A DNA stretch of 64,000 bases from Cellulomonas pakistanensis (GTDB taxonomy: Bacteria; Actinomycetota; Actinomycetes; Actinomycetales; Cellulomonadaceae): contig NZ_BONO01000006.1 of the NCBI RefSeq assembly GCF_016862755.1, positions 62,001 through 126,000 of the forward strand, written 5' to 3'. Every line of letters starts with the position of its first letter. The first letter of the stretch is position 1. Made by a program: the position numbers and the translations under genes. Below, one piece after another: positions 1 through 8,340 of the stretch. The notes beneath the pieces were generated by a model that was not told the DNA's origin, did no database searches, and worked only from the letters and a program-made list of their open reading frames with translations.

Positions 1-963
1 CTCGACGGCGCGCTGCGCCGACCCGTCGAGCCGGTCCGCCGCGTCGGCGACCGTGCGGGCGGTCGCCACGATGCCGGCGACGGTGTCCCGGAGAGCCGCG
101 GTCGCGGTGTCGAGGGCGGCGGCGGTGCGGCCGATCTCGTCCCCGCCGGACACCTCGCTGCGGACCGTGAGGTCGCCGCCCGCCAGGGCCTGCGCGGCCG
201 TGGCGACGCGGTCCAGCCGGCGGCTGAGCCGGCGCGCGACGACGATCCCGACGGCGGTGGGCGCGACGGCGGCGAGCACCAGCGCCACCAGGACCACGAG
301 GGTGCTGCGATCGCCCGACGCCGCGGCGGCCGCCTGCGCGCGCTCCGCACGGCCGGCGTCGATCGCGATGAGCTCGTCGATGCGCTCGGTGGCCACGCGC
401 GCCGAGGTGACTGCGCTGGCGTCGGGGCCGTCGAGGCCCTGGAACGTCGTCAGCGAGCGCTCGACGACGTCCGCGGCCGCGAGCTGGTCCTCGGTGAGTC
501 CCGGCATCGCGAGGTAGTCGGCGAACCGGTCGAGGGTCGCCCGCGCGGCCTCGTCCCGGTCCTCGCCGAGCCCCTCGGCCTGGAACGGGTCGGTGTTCTC
601 GAGCGCCTCCCGCTGCTTGTCGCCCAGCTCCTGGGCGGCGGCGAGCTGCGAGCGGACGTCGCTGGCCAGCGCCATCCCGGTGACGTACTCGTCGTACATG
701 CGCTCGGTCGTGGCGGTGCTCGACCGCAGCGCCAGGACCGCGACCACCCCCAGCAGCAGCGTCATGGCCAGCCCGGCCGCGACCGTGAGGAGGATCTTCG
801 CGGTGAAGCCCAGGCCGCGGCGGTGCCCGGGTGCCGGGGCGCCCGCCGTCGGTCCGGCAGCCGCTGCCTCCGGCGACGTGCGAGGCCGGGGCACCCCGCC
901 GGCCGCCGTGCCCTCCGCGCGGGTCGCCCGCGTGCTCGCGGTCCGGTCGTCCGTGACGGTCAT
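1..963 (-). CDS. Methyl-accepting chemotaxis protein, N-terminal part (cut by window edge)
   Basis: The gene reads leftward from an ATG at 963 for 321 codons and runs off the left edge without a stop. Visible order: an Ala/Pro-rich cytoplasmic leader (about residues 1-52), TM1 (about 56-79), a periplasmic helical sensor of about 140 residues rich in charged heptads, TM2 (about 221-243) and a HAMP linker with the typical GGDLTVR and DEIGRT elements near 262-280. The signalling hairpin would lie outside the window. It is a membrane chemoreceptor that should signal through CheW/CheA. The small helical sensor resembles four-helix-bundle sensors; the ligand cannot be read. A second receptor lies 2.4 kb away, and both have a FliA-like promoter upstream. 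Confidence 0.9.
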   Translation of the reverse strand, partial: MTVTDDRTASTRATRAEGTAAGGVPRPRTSPEAAAAGPTAGAPAPGHRRGLGFTAKILLTVAAGLAMTLLLGVVAVLALRSSTATTERMYDEYVTGMALASDVRSQLAAAQELGDKQREALENTDPFQAEGLGEDRDEAARATLDRFADYLAMPGLTEDQLAAADVVERSLTTFQGLDGPDASAVTSARVATERIDELIAIDAGRAERAQAAAAASGDRSTLVVLVALVLAAVAPTAVGIVVARRLSRRLDRVATAAQALAGGDLTVRSEVSGGDEIGRTAAALDTATAALRDTVAGIVATARTVADAADRLDGSAQRAVE

Positions 964-1031
964 GCTCGGCCTCTCGTCGCACTCGCCGCAGCCGCCGTCG
1001 CCCGCGCGGGGCGCGTCACGCCCCGCTCTCA

Positions 1032-1058
1032 CGGTCGAGCGTCGCGCCGGGAGGTTGA
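1032..1058 (-). promoter_or_regulatory. FliA/WhiG-like promoter candidate for the first chemoreceptor
   Basis: On the minus strand TCAA (1058-1055) is followed by 15 nt and then CTCGACCG (1039-1032), about 70 nt before the receptor start. The layout matches the TAAA-N15-GCCGATAA class used by motility sigma factors, but only five of the eight bases match GCCGATCG, so this is the weakest of three such sites. Confidence 0.4.
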
Positions 1059-1133
1059 GGACAACGGCGGGGCGTCACACGGACGGGGACCGGCGGTCGC
1101 GCGTCCGGGTGACGGCGCGACGCCGGGCGACGG

Positions 1134-1216
1134 TGCGGGAGACGGGATTCGAACCCGCACGCCCTCTCGGGCACCAGGACCTAAACCTGGCGTGGCTGCC
1201 GTTACACCACTCCCGC
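1134..1216 (-). tRNA. tRNA-Leu (anticodon UAG)
   Basis: On the minus strand the sequence begins GCGGGAG and ends CTCCCGC plus discriminator A, a perfect 7-bp acceptor stem. The anticodon stem CCAGG/CCTGG encloses loop TTTAGGT, giving anticodon UAG. A long variable arm with a small hairpin marks it as class II, and the T-loop GTTCGAATC is intact. CCA is not encoded. It reads CUN leucine codons. Confidence 0.95.
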
Positions 1217-1257
1217 GCTGCCCCGGGCGGCGGCCCGGGGGTCCTGCTGCGGCGTCG

Positions 1258-1725
1258 TCAGTCGATGCCGAGGTCCCGGCGCAGCTTCGCGACGTGACCC
1301 GTGGCCTTGACGTTGTACTGCGCGAGCCGCACGGCGCCCTCGGGGTCGAGCACGACCGTGGAGCGGATGACGCCGGTGACGGTCTTGCCGTAGAGCGACT
1401 TCTCGCCCCACGCGCCCCACGCGTCGAGCACCTGCTTGTCGGGGTCGGACACCAGGGGGAAGGTCAGCGCCTCCTCCTCGGCGAACGCGGCGAGCTTCTC
1501 CGGACCGTCGGGCGAGACCCCGACCACCGCGTAGCCGTGCGCCTGGAGCGAGGCCAGGTTGTCCCGGAAGTCGCACGCCTGCTTGGTGCAGCCGGGCGTG
1601 CCGGCGGCGGGGTAGAAGTACACGACGACGCCCCGGCCCCGCAGGTCGGACAGGGTCAGCGTGCCCCCGTCGGCGGTCGGCAGCGTGAAGTCCGGGGCGG
1701 TGTCGCCGACGGCGAGGCGGGGCAT
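1258..1725 (-). CDS. bcp: Thioredoxin-dependent thiol peroxidase, Bcp/PrxQ family
   Basis: The 155-residue protein spans the single AhpC/TSA thioredoxin-like domain of Bcp peroxiredoxins, which reduce hydrogen and organic peroxides in the cytoplasm using thioredoxin. The motif [16 protein letters not shown] carries the peroxidatic Cys46 and resolving Cys51 in the CxxxxC spacing typical of this subfamily. Length matches the family (150-160 residues). It starts at an ATG with GGAG about 7 nt upstream. It is transcribed away from the GroES-like gene, leaving 65 bp between the two starts; tRNA-Leu lies downstream on the same strand. Confidence 0.95.
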   Translation of the reverse strand: MPRLAVGDTAPDFTLPTADGGTLTLSDLRGRGVVVYFYPAAGTPGCTKQACDFRDNLASLQAHGYAVVGVSPDGPEKLAAFAEEEALTFPLVSDPDKQVLDAWGAWGEKSLYGKTVTGVIRSTVVLDPEGAVRLAQYNVKATGHVAKLRRDLGID

Positions 1726-1777
1726 GGCGTCTCCTTGGTGCGGTGCGGGCGCCCGTCAGCGTACGACGGCCCGGCGG

Positions 1778-1783
1778 TACCGT
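1778..1783 (+). promoter_or_regulatory. -10 hexamer of a probable leaderless promoter
   Basis: TACCGT ends 7 nt before the GTG start of the GroES-like gene at 1791. A TANNNT hexamer at this distance places the transcription start on or next to the start codon. Confidence 0.5.
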
Positions 1784-1790
1784 CTGCCCC

Positions 1791-2135
1791 GTGACCGCAC
1801 AGCGCCCCGAGAGCCCCCGCCCCGAGCTGCCGATCCGGATGCTCAACGACCGGCTGCTGGTGCAGCTGGACGCCGACGCGTCCGAGCGCCGGTCCACGGC
1901 CGGCATCGTGATCCCCGCGACGGCGGCCGTCGGCAAGCGGCTGACCTGGGGCGCGGTCGTCGCGGCGGGCCAGCACGTGCGGCAGGTCGCCGTGGGCGAC
2001 CGGGTGCTGTTCGACCCCGACGATCGGGCCGAGGTCGAGCTCGAGGCGCAGACGTACCTGCTGCTCCGGGAGAAGGACGTGCACGCGGTCGCCGAGCCCC
2101 GGGACGGGGGGCAGGGCACCGGCCTCTACCTGTGA
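1791..2135 (+). CDS. GroES-like co-chaperonin family protein
   Basis: The 114-residue product contains a Cpn10/GroES-type fold: PIRMLNDRLLVQLD, then STAGIVIPATA, a GAVVAAG segment and GDRVLFDPDD, matching the order of GroES strands. The mobile-loop region is short and it ends LLLREKDVHAV. It differs from the canonical 97-100-residue GroES by an N-terminal extension of about 14 residues, and no groEL adjoins it, so it is probably a stand-alone paralogue, not the main co-chaperonin. GTG at 1791 is preferred to an in-frame upstream codon because a TACCGT hexamer lies 7 nt before it. Confidence 0.8.
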   Translation: MTAQRPESPRPELPIRMLNDRLLVQLDADASERRSTAGIVIPATAAVGKRLTWGAVVAAGQHVRQVAVGDRVLFDPDDRAEVELEAQTYLLLREKDVHAVAEPRDGGQGTGLYL

Positions 2136-2248
2136 GGAAGCGCTTGCCGCGACCTCGTGAGCGGGGTGTTCGCCCTCGGCGTCACGTGTTGCGCGGCCGC
2201 TCGCGGCGGTGTTCCCATGAGCGCAGGAACGACCCGGGGGTGGCCGTG

Positions 2249-2533
2249 ATGGATGACGAGACGCAGGCGGCCGTGCAGAGCGAGCGCGGAGCAGGGGACG
2301 ACGCGACGGGCGTCGTCATGGACCTGCTGGCGGAGCACGTGCCGCTGACGCTGCTGGCCGACCTGGCCGTGGCGGAGCCGCGGTCCGCCGCGATCCTGGC
2401 GGCCGAGGGGCTGCCGGAGGACGCGTGGTGGGAGGGCGAGGACGACGAGGGCGAGGTCCCGGGACCGGGCCCGCGCGCCGAGGACGACGTGCCCGTCGAC
2501 CCCGACGCGGCCGCGGACGTGCACCCGGCGTGA
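2249..2533 (+). CDS. Hypothetical acidic protein
   Basis: This 94-residue protein has no family I recognise. The middle (about residues 22-60) looks like a short helical domain (VVMDLLAEHVPLTLLADLAV followed by SAAILAAEGLP). The C-terminal third is strongly acidic with Asp/Glu/Pro runs, and no Cys is present. A GTG one codon upstream of the ATG is an alternative start. Codon use has the high GC3 of neighbouring genes, which supports real coding. The 113 bp between it and the GroES-like gene hold no clear signal. Confidence 0.6.
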   Translation: MDDETQAAVQSERGAGDDATGVVMDLLAEHVPLTLLADLAVAEPRSAAILAAEGLPEDAWWEGEDDEGEVPGPGPRAEDDVPVDPDAAADVHPA

Positions 2534-2611
2534 CGTCCGCCACGTCGGGGCCCTGAGCGGGGGATCCGATTGGCATCCGGCGTCGCCGGGCTGCTAACGT
2601 TTCTCCTCGTT

Positions 2612-2684
<73 letters not shown>

Positions 2685-2692
2685 CTTCGGGA

Positions 2693-2730
2693 GGCCCCCG
2701 ACCAGCGGAGACGCGGTCGGGGGCCTTCGT
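2693..2730 (+). terminator. Rho-independent-like terminator after tRNA-Lys
   Basis: Arms GGCCCCCGAC (2693-2702) and GTCGGGGGCC (2716-2725) form a perfect 10-bp stem with a 13-nt loop, followed by a short T-containing tail (TTCGTCGTT). Confidence 0.75.
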
Positions 2731-2871
2731 CGTTCCCGCCCGCCGCACCCGCGCCGCCGGGCGCGGGGCCCGCCGGGGAAGGCCGTGCGACCCGCGGCCG
2801 CGACCGGGTCCGGCGCGCCGCCGCCCGGCGATCTGCGCCGGTGGCCGCCGCGCTAGCCCCATACTGGAACC

Positions 2872-3243
2872 GTGCCGAACACCGTCGCCGCCGACCCGAC
2901 CCTGCCGCTGCCCGAGCGCGGCCACGTCTGGCTCGACGAGTCCGACCCGGCGCTGCTGCTCATGAGCGGCGAGGTCGACGTGGCCGTCGTCGAGGAGCTG
3001 CGCGACCGGCTGGGCGTCGAGAGCGCGCGCGGGACCGACCTGGCCGCGGCGCTGCCGCAGGTGCGGGCCGTCGACATGTCCGCGGTGACGTTCGCCGACT
3101 CGTCGGCGGTGGGGCTGCTCGCGGGGCTCGTCATGGCGCTGCAGCCGGCGGGGGAGCGGCTCGCGGTCCGGGGCATCGGGCCGGCGGTCGAGACCCTGCT
3201 CGAGGTGACCGGGCTGCTGCCGCACCTCGCAGTCGAGGGCTGA
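2872..3243 (+). CDS. STAS-domain protein (anti-sigma factor antagonist-like)
   Basis: The 123-residue protein is a single STAS domain: [16 protein letters not shown] (strands 1-2), [20 protein letters not shown] (the usual phosphoacceptor loop, here with Ser residues in ADSSA) and [22 protein letters not shown] proteins of this size normally bind and release anti-sigma factors or serve as partner-switch modules. No anti-sigma kinase is adjacent, so the partner is unknown. It starts at GTG; a CATACT hexamer ends 6 nt upstream, suggesting a leaderless mRNA. A chemoreceptor follows 139 bp downstream, but that gene has its own promoter. Confidence 0.85.
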   Translation: MPNTVAADPTLPLPERGHVWLDESDPALLLMSGEVDVAVVEELRDRLGVESARGTDLAAALPQVRAVDMSAVTFADSSAVGLLAGLVMALQPAGERLAVRGIGPAVETLLEVTGLLPHLAVEG

Positions 3244-3273
3244 GCGAGGCGCACGCCGCCGGCGGGACCGACC

Positions 3274-3288
3274 AAAGGTCCCACCTTT
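3274..3288. repeat. Short inverted repeat upstream of the second chemoreceptor
   Basis: AAAGGT-CCC-ACCTTT is a perfect 6-bp inverted repeat with a 3-nt centre, 31 bp after the STAS stop. It could be an operator or a weak stem. Its core AAGGTCCCACC recurs at 5304-5314 near the 70-codon gene. Confidence 0.4.
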
Positions 3289-3303
3289 CACCCGTCCGCG
3301 CAC

Positions 3304-3330
3304 TCACCCGGTAGGAAGACCGACCGATCG
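3304..3330 (+). promoter_or_regulatory. FliA/WhiG-like promoter of the second chemoreceptor
   Basis: TCAC (3304-3307), exactly 15 nt, then ACCGATCG (3323-3330) match the TAAA-N15-GCCGATAA architecture of motility/sporulation sigma promoters. It lies 52 nt before the ATG at 3383. The -10 part sits inside a perfect 18-bp palindrome (3319-3336), so an overlapping repressor site is possible. Confidence 0.55.
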
Positions 3331-3382
3331 GTCGGTGGGCCGAGCCGAGGCCCGCCCCCACCGACGGACGGAGACCTTCGCC

Positions 3383-4987
3383 ATGCCTGCACCCGCCCCC
3401 ACCGGAACCCGCGCGCGGCGGCTCCTGGCCGACACCCCCGTGGGCGCCCGCATCGGCGCCGTGCTCGGCCTGCTCGCCGTGGCGGTCGTCGCGGTGGCCG
3501 GCCTCGGCATCGCGCGGCTGAACGGGCTGGAGTCCGCGATCGACCGGCTCGGTCGGGAGGCCATCGAGCCGCAGACCTACCTGGTGAACACGCAGCGCTG
3601 GTTCCAGGCGAGCCGCGCCCGGGTGCTCGAGTACGGCATGGTCGCGCCGCAGGACCGGGCGGCGATCGAGGGTGACCGCGCCGGGTTCGACGCCGACGCG
3701 CTGGAGAACATCGCGGCCTACGAGCCCTACGTGCTGGACGACGCCGCGTACGCGTCGCTGACGGACGCCTACGGCCGCTACCAGGCCGCGGCCGACGCCA
3801 TCCAGCCGGTCGCCGACGACGGCGCGGTGGCGTACCACGCGGCCTACGCGGACGAGGTGCGCGGGATCACCACCGAGATCGGCGACGCGATGCAGGCGCT
3901 CACCGACTCCGTCTCGGCGCACGCGGCCGACGGCGTCGCGGACGCGTCGGCGGACGCCGGGGCCGCGGCCGTGCAGATGATCGCGATCGGCGCGGCGGGC
4001 GTGGCCCTCGCGGCCGCGCTCGGCGTGCTGCTGGTCCGCCGGATCGTGCGGGACCTGGCGGCCGTGCAGCGCACCGTGCGCAGCATGGGCGAGGGCGACC
4101 TCACCGTCGCGGTGCCGCTGGACAGCCGCGACGAGCTGGGCCGCATGGCCGGCTCGCTGAACGACGCGCAGGTCTCGCTCCGCTCCCTGATGAGCGGCGT
4201 CGTGCACACGGCGCAGACGGTCGCCGCCGCGGCGGAGGAGCTGTCCGCCGCGTCGCACCAGGTGGTGGCGGGGTCGGACGAGACGTCGGCGCAGGCGGGC
4301 GTGGTCGCCGCGGCGGCCGAGCAGGTGTCCCGCAACGTGCAGACCGTGGCCGCGGGCGCCGAGCAGATGGGCGCCAGCATCCGCGAGATCGCGCAGAACG
4401 CCTCGCAGGCGGCCAAGGTCGCGGGGCAGGCCACGGACGCGGCGGCGGCGACGAACGACCAGGTCGCGCGGCTGGGCACCAGCAGCCAGGAGATCGGGAA
4501 CGTCGTCAAGGTCATCACCTCGATCGCGGAGCAGACGAACCTGCTCGCGCTGAACGCGACGATCGAGGCCGCCCGGGCCGGCGAGGCGGGCAAGGGCTTC
4601 GCGGTCGTGGCGGGCGAGGTCAAGGAGCTCGCGCAGGAGACCGCCAAGGCGACCGAGGACATCGCCCGGCGGGTCGAGGCCATCCAGGCCGACACCACCG
4701 GCGCGGTCGGCGCGATCGGGGAGATCTCGCACATCATCGCGTCGATCAACGACTACCAGCTCACCATCGCCTCCGCGGTGGAGGAGCAGACCGCCACCAC
4801 GACGGAGATGTCCCGCTCGGTGGCCGAGGCCGCGACCGGTTCCGGCGAGATCGCCACCAACATCACCGGCGTGGCGTCGGCCGCGAGCCAGTCGTCCCAG
4901 ACGCTCAACCAGATGGGCTCGGCCGTCGCGGAGCTCGCCCGCATGTCGGAGGACCTGCGGGGGCAGGTCTCGCGCTTCCGGTACTGA
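3383..4987 (+). CDS. Methyl-accepting chemotaxis protein
   Basis: Complete 534-residue chemoreceptor. Order: TM1 (about 24-43), an extracytoplasmic helical sensor of about 150 residues containing [20 protein letters not shown]2 (about 197-219), HAMP (about 220-272, with [20 protein letters not shown]) and an MA signalling domain to the end. The invariant hairpin tip [18 protein letters not shown] is present, as are Gln/Glu-rich helices suited to adaptation. It should form trimers of dimers that control CheA. The ATG at 3383 is chosen over an in-frame upstream start at 3335 because that one overlaps the promoter. The sensor resembles the left-edge receptor in size, not in obvious sequence. Confidence 0.96.
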   Translation: MPAPAPTGTRARRLLADTPVGARIGAVLGLLAVAVVAVAGLGIARLNGLESAIDRLGREAIEPQTYLVNTQRWFQASRARVLEYGMVAPQDRAAIEGDRAGFDADALENIAAYEPYVLDDAAYASLTDAYGRYQAAADAIQPVADDGAVAYHAAYADEVRGITTEIGDAMQALTDSVSAHAADGVADASADAGAAAVQMIAIGAAGVALAAALGVLLVRRIVRDLAAVQRTVRSMGEGDLTVAVPLDSRDELGRMAGSLNDAQVSLRSLMSGVVHTAQTVAAAAEELSAASHQVVAGSDETSAQAGVVAAAAEQVSRNVQTVAAGAEQMGASIREIAQNASQAAKVAGQATDAAAATNDQVARLGTSSQEIGNVVKVITSIAEQTNLLALNATIEAARAGEAGKGFAVVAGEVKELAQETAKATEDIARRVEAIQADTTGAVGAIGEISHIIASINDYQLTIASAVEEQTATTTEMSRSVAEAATGSGEIATNITGVASAASQSSQTLNQMGSAVAELARMSEDLRGQVSRFRY

Positions 4988-5013
4988 CCGGCCGCGGCCC
5001 CGGGGCGGGCACG

Positions 5014-5058
5014 ACGCGACCCCCGTCGCACGCGCGCGGCGTGCGGCGGGGGTCGCGT
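5014..5058. terminator. Bidirectional terminator hairpin
   Basis: Arms 5014-5033 and 5039-5058 pair over 20 positions with a single T-G wobble and a 5-nt loop, between the convergent chemoreceptor and the 70-codon gene. Confidence 0.7.
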
Positions 5059-5084
5059 GCTCGGGTGCGGCCGCGCGGGCGCGG

Positions 5085-5297
5085 TCAGTCCGCCTGCGCG
5101 CGCCGCCGGGCCGCGACGCGCGCCCGCACGACGTCGGCGATCTGCTGCGCCTGGCCGCTGACCAGGCGGCGCAGGTCCTCGTACCGGGGGTCCACCTCGG
5201 CGTCCGTGGCGTCGCTGTCCCGCGCGGCGATCCACGCGCGCTTCGCGGCGCGGATGTCGGCGTCCGTGATCTCGACGCGCCAGGGATCGGTGTCCAT
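5085..5297 (-). CDS. Small hypothetical protein (70 aa)
   Basis: An ATG at 5297 opens a 70-residue frame, MDTDPWRVEITDADIRAAKR onward, ending in an Arg-rich tail. The body is predicted helical and highly charged, with a central RYEDLRRLVSGQAQQIADVV segment. I recognise no family. It converges on the chemoreceptor and shares its terminator. An upstream in-frame ATG at 5351 would add 18 residues of low plausibility. High GC3 and a self-contained length support it as a gene; the function is unknown. Confidence 0.6.
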   Translation of the reverse strand: MDTDPWRVEITDADIRAAKRAWIAARDSDATDAEVDPRYEDLRRLVSGQAQQIADVVRARVAARRRAQAD

Positions 5298-5375
5298 GGA
5301 TCCAAGGTCCCACCACGGCCGGCCCGGAAGCCGGTTTCCTCCGAGTTTCACCCCCTCTAGAACCGGACAAACGGC

Positions 5376-5402
5376 TCAATTCACCTGTTAGCCAGCCGAT
5401 CG
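5376..5402 (+). promoter_or_regulatory. FliA/WhiG-like promoter upstream of the flavoprotein gene
   Basis: TCAA (5376-5379), 15 nt, then GCCGATCG (5395-5402). This is the best match of the three motility-type sites in the first 5.5 kb. The next gene downstream on this strand starts at 5525, so a 5' leader of about 115 nt would be expected. Confidence 0.5.
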
Positions 5403-5524
5403 AGGACAGCCTTCGACGACCGGTCGAGTGACGAGGGCGGCGGCGTTCGCCCTGCCAGGACGCCCGGCCGGGGCCACGATGGAGGCACCGCGGACCGCGG
5501 CACCCGGAGGAACGGAGCGAGCAC

Positions 5525-7039
5525 ATGACCGAGCGCACCCTGGAGCAGGACGGGGACGGCGCCCAGCTGGACACCGTGACCTACGACGTGGTGGTGCTGG
5601 GCGCCGGCGCGGTGGGGGAGAACGCGGCCGACCGCGCCGGGCGCCTCGGGCTGTCCGTGCTGGTGGTCGAGCACGAGCTGGTCGGCGGCGAGTGCTCCTA
5701 CTGGGCGTGCATGCCCTCCAAGGCGCTGCTGCGGCCCGGCTCGGTGCTCGCGGCGGCGCGCGCCGTCCCCGGCGCCGCGGAGCTGGTGCAGGGGACCCTC
5801 GACCCGGCCGCGGTGCTCGCGCGCCGGGACGAGTTCACCTCGCACTGGGACGACCACGGCCAGGTCGAGTGGCTCGACTCGGCGGGCATCGCGCTGCTGC
5901 GCGGCACGGCGCGGTTCACCGGCCCGAAGGAGCTCGTCGTCGAGGCCGAGGACGGCGACACCCGGGTCATCGCCCGGCACGCCGTGATCGTGGCGACCGG
6001 GAGCGAGCCGACGGTCCCCGGCATCCCGGGGCTGGCGGAGGCGCGCCCGTGGACCTCCCGCGAGGCGACCGCGGTCAAGGACGTGCCGGCGAGCCTCGTG
6101 ATCCTGGGCGGCGGCGTCGTCGGCGTCGAGATGGCCGTGGCGTACCGCGACCTCGGCGCCGAGGTCACGCTGCTCGTCCGCGGCGACCGGGTGCTCGACA
6201 AGGCGGAGCCGTTCGCGTCCGACGAGGTCGCCGCGGGCCTCCGCGCGCTCGGCGTGGACCTGCGGTTCGGCACCGGCGCGACCCGGGTCGAGCGCGACGA
6301 GCGCGGCGTGCACCTGACGGTCTCCGGCCCGCAGGGCGAGGGCGAGGTGCACGCCGAGGAGGTGCTGGTCGCCACGGGCCGGCGCCCGCGCACCGCCGAC
6401 CTGGGGCTGGAGGCGGTCGGGCTCGAGCCGGGCGCGCCGGTCGCGGTCGACGACGCGCTGCAGGCCACCGCCGTGGCGGACGGCTGGCTGTTCGCCGTCG
6501 GCGACGTCACCGGGCGCACCGCCACCACCCACCAGGGCAAGTACGACGCCCGGGTCGTGGGCGACGTCGTGGCCGCGCGGTTCTCGGCCGGCTCGGCGCA
6601 GCCGGGCGAGGGGGCCGCCGAGGCGCAGGCCGCCGAGCGCGACGCCGCGGCCTTCACCCGGTACCGGGCGTCCGCGGACCACGTGGCCGTGCCGCAGGTC
6701 GTGTTCACCCGGCCCGAGGTGGCCTGGGTGGGTCGCAGCGAGCAGGAGGCGCGGGACGCCGGGCTGCGCGTGCGGGCGGTGCAGTACCCGATCGGGTCGG
6801 TCGCCGGCGCGTCGGTGGCCGCCGACGGCTACTCCGGGACGGCGCAGGTCGTGCTCGACGAGGACCGCGGCGTGATCGTCGGGGCCACCTTCACCGGGCC
6901 GGACGCGGCGGAGCTGCTGCAGGCGGCGACGATCGCCGTGACCGGCGAGGTGCCGGTCGACCGGCTGTGGCACGCCGTGCCGGCGTACCCGACGGTGAGC
7001 GAGGTCTGGCTCCGGCTGCTGGAGACCGCCGGGCTCTGA
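5525..7039 (+). CDS. FAD-dependent pyridine nucleotide-disulfide oxidoreductase (dihydrolipoyl dehydrogenase-like)
   Basis: The 504-residue protein has a Rossmann FAD site (VVLGAGAVGENAA, about 24-36), a redox disulfide motif GGECSYWACMPSKALL with Cys57 and Cys62, an NAD(P) site ILGGGVVGVEMA near 195 and the second FAD motif LFAVGDVTGRTATTHQGKY. It belongs to the Lpd/mercuric reductase superfamily. The C-terminal catalytic motif, normally AHPTxSE, reads AYPTVSE, so the base His is Tyr; authentic lipoamide dehydrogenase activity is therefore doubtful. No 2-oxoacid dehydrogenase genes adjoin it. GGAGG lies about 12 nt before the ATG. A motility-type promoter lies upstream. It could instead reduce quinones or another disulfide. 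Confidence 0.85.
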   Translation: MTERTLEQDGDGAQLDTVTYDVVVLGAGAVGENAADRAGRLGLSVLVVEHELVGGECSYWACMPSKALLRPGSVLAAARAVPGAAELVQGTLDPAAVLARRDEFTSHWDDHGQVEWLDSAGIALLRGTARFTGPKELVVEAEDGDTRVIARHAVIVATGSEPTVPGIPGLAEARPWTSREATAVKDVPASLVILGGGVVGVEMAVAYRDLGAEVTLLVRGDRVLDKAEPFASDEVAAGLRALGVDLRFGTGATRVERDERGVHLTVSGPQGEGEVHAEEVLVATGRRPRTADLGLEAVGLEPGAPVAVDDALQATAVADGWLFAVGDVTGRTATTHQGKYDARVVGDVVAARFSAGSAQPGEGAAEAQAAERDAAAFTRYRASADHVAVPQVVFTRPEVAWVGRSEQEARDAGLRVRAVQYPIGSVAGASVAADGYSGTAQVVLDEDRGVIVGATFTGPDAAELLQAATIAVTGEVPVDRLWHAVPAYPTVSEVWLRLLETAGL

Positions 7040-7065
7040 GCCGCCCGGGCGCGAGGCGCGAGAGG

Positions 7066-7110
7066 ACGACGAGAGGGGCGGGACCGTCGCGGTCCCGCCC
7101 CTCTCGTCGT
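7066..7110. terminator. Bidirectional terminator, perfect 20-bp hairpin
   Basis: Arms 7066-7085 and 7091-7110 are perfectly complementary with loop GTCGC. It sits between the convergent flavoprotein gene and the osmoprotectant-binding protein gene. Confidence 0.8.
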
Positions 7111-7138
7111 GCGGCGCCCGGGTCGGGCGCCGGGTGGG

Positions 7139-8143
7139 TCAGCTCGCGAGCGAGCCGTCGCTCGACAGGACCAGGCCGATCGAGGCCTCGCCCTGGCGCA
7201 CGGCGTCGCCGATCAGGCCGAAGTCGTACGACGCGAACTCGCTGACGGTGATGCCGTAGGTCTCCTCGAGGCCGATCTGGCAGAACGGCCGCTCCGGGCA
7301 CTCGGCCGGACCGGCGAGCACCACGCCGCCGCCGCACGCGTCGGCGAGCTCCGACAGCGTGGCGACGTCGTACTCCTCGGCGAACTCCGAGGTCACCGCG
7401 AACGCGTTCTGGTCCTGCGCGGCCGACACCTCGCCGAACACCAGGTCCGCGCCGGCGCCGAGCTCGGTCAGCGCCGCGACCGTCTCGTCCGGGTCGCCGC
7501 TCGCGACCGGCTCCGCGTCCGCGCCGTTGGCGGAGGTGTTGAGGAACTCGGCCAGCGTCGCCGCGTACTCCGGGGTCAGCGTGATCTGGCCGCTCTGCAG
7601 CGCCGGCAGGTAGGTCTCGCGGTTGCCGATGGTCTGCACCTCGGCGGTGTAGCCCGCGGAGCGCAGGACGCCGGCGTAGATCTCGGACAGCGTGGCGCTC
7701 TCCGAGAAGTTCGCCGCGCCGATCACGACGCTCTTCCCGGCGCCCACGGAGGCGTCCTCCGCCGCGAGGCCCTCGGCCTCGACGAACTGCTGCGCCGCCT
7801 CGCTCGACGTCTGCCGGTCGATGTCGACGGCCTTGTTCAGCTGGATCAGCTTGTCGGTGTCGAGCGCCGCGGACACGCTGTCGAGCAGCGGGAGGAGGTT
7901 CGGGTCCGCCTCGGCCGCGGCGGCGTTGACCGCCGGGATGACGTTGTCGGCGTTCTGCAGGCCCTGGTCGTCCTCGAGCACCACGAGCTGGTCGCCCGCG
8001 ACGGGCTCGCAGACCGTGCCGCTCGCGTCGCCGCCCGAGGTGGGGTCGGCGGTGCCTCCGCCGGAGCCCGGGTCGCCGCAGGCCGCGAGCAGGAGCAGCA
8101 GGCCGGCAGCGGCGGCGGGGAGGGTGGTGCGACGTGCGTTCAT
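7139..8143 (-). CDS. Osmoprotectant (glycine betaine/choline) ABC transporter substrate-binding lipoprotein
   Basis: The 334-residue precursor begins with an Arg-containing N-terminus, a hydrophobic core and the lipobox LLAACGD, so it should be a lipid-anchored binding protein. The rest is an OpuAC/ProX-type domain: KSVVIGAANFSESATLSEIY, followed by ETYLPALQSGQITLTPEYAA. The first 110 residues hold a partial second binding-like segment (DNVIPAVNAAAAEADPNLL), unusual but seen in related actinobacterial proteins. It is the last gene of a minus-strand unit after two permeases, separated from them by about 200 bp containing a G-rich tandem repeat. Substrate is inferred from family only. Confidence 0.88.
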   Translation of the reverse strand: MNARRTTLPAAAAGLLLLLAACGDPGSGGGTADPTSGGDASGTVCEPVAGDQLVVLEDDQGLQNADNVIPAVNAAAAEADPNLLPLLDSVSAALDTDKLIQLNKAVDIDRQTSSEAAQQFVEAEGLAAEDASVGAGKSVVIGAANFSESATLSEIYAGVLRSAGYTAEVQTIGNRETYLPALQSGQITLTPEYAATLAEFLNTSANGADAEPVASGDPDETVAALTELGAGADLVFGEVSAAQDQNAFAVTSEFAEEYDVATLSELADACGGGVVLAGPAECPERPFCQIGLEETYGITVSEFASYDFGLIGDAVRQGEASIGLVLSSDGSLAS

Positions 8144-8215
8144 GTGCGGGTCCTCTGGTCTCGGGTGGGCACACGGTGTTCGGAGCGTGCCGCGCGCCGG
8201 ACGGGTGCGCGGTGC

Positions 8216-8263
8216 GGTGGGGTGCGGGGTCGGTGGGGTGCGGGGTCGGTGGGGTGCGGGGTC
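8216..8263. repeat. Three perfect 16-bp G-rich tandem repeats
   Basis: GGTGGGGTGCGGGGTC occurs three times head to tail at 8216-8231, 8232-8247 and 8248-8263, with no substitutions. The repeated G4 runs could form a G-quadruplex on the plus strand; the transporter mRNA would carry the C-rich complement. It lies between the permease stop and the binding-protein start. Confidence 0.9.
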
Positions 8264-8340
8264 GGGCGTCCGTCGCTCATCCGACCGCGGACGTCCGGGT
8301 GCGGCAACCGCCGGGGGCGGTCGTCGCGGTCACGATCTGG

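Noticed and set aside
5525-7039. Mercuric reductase
   Set aside because: No N-terminal heavy-metal domain and no C-terminal Cys pair; only the central disulfide is present.
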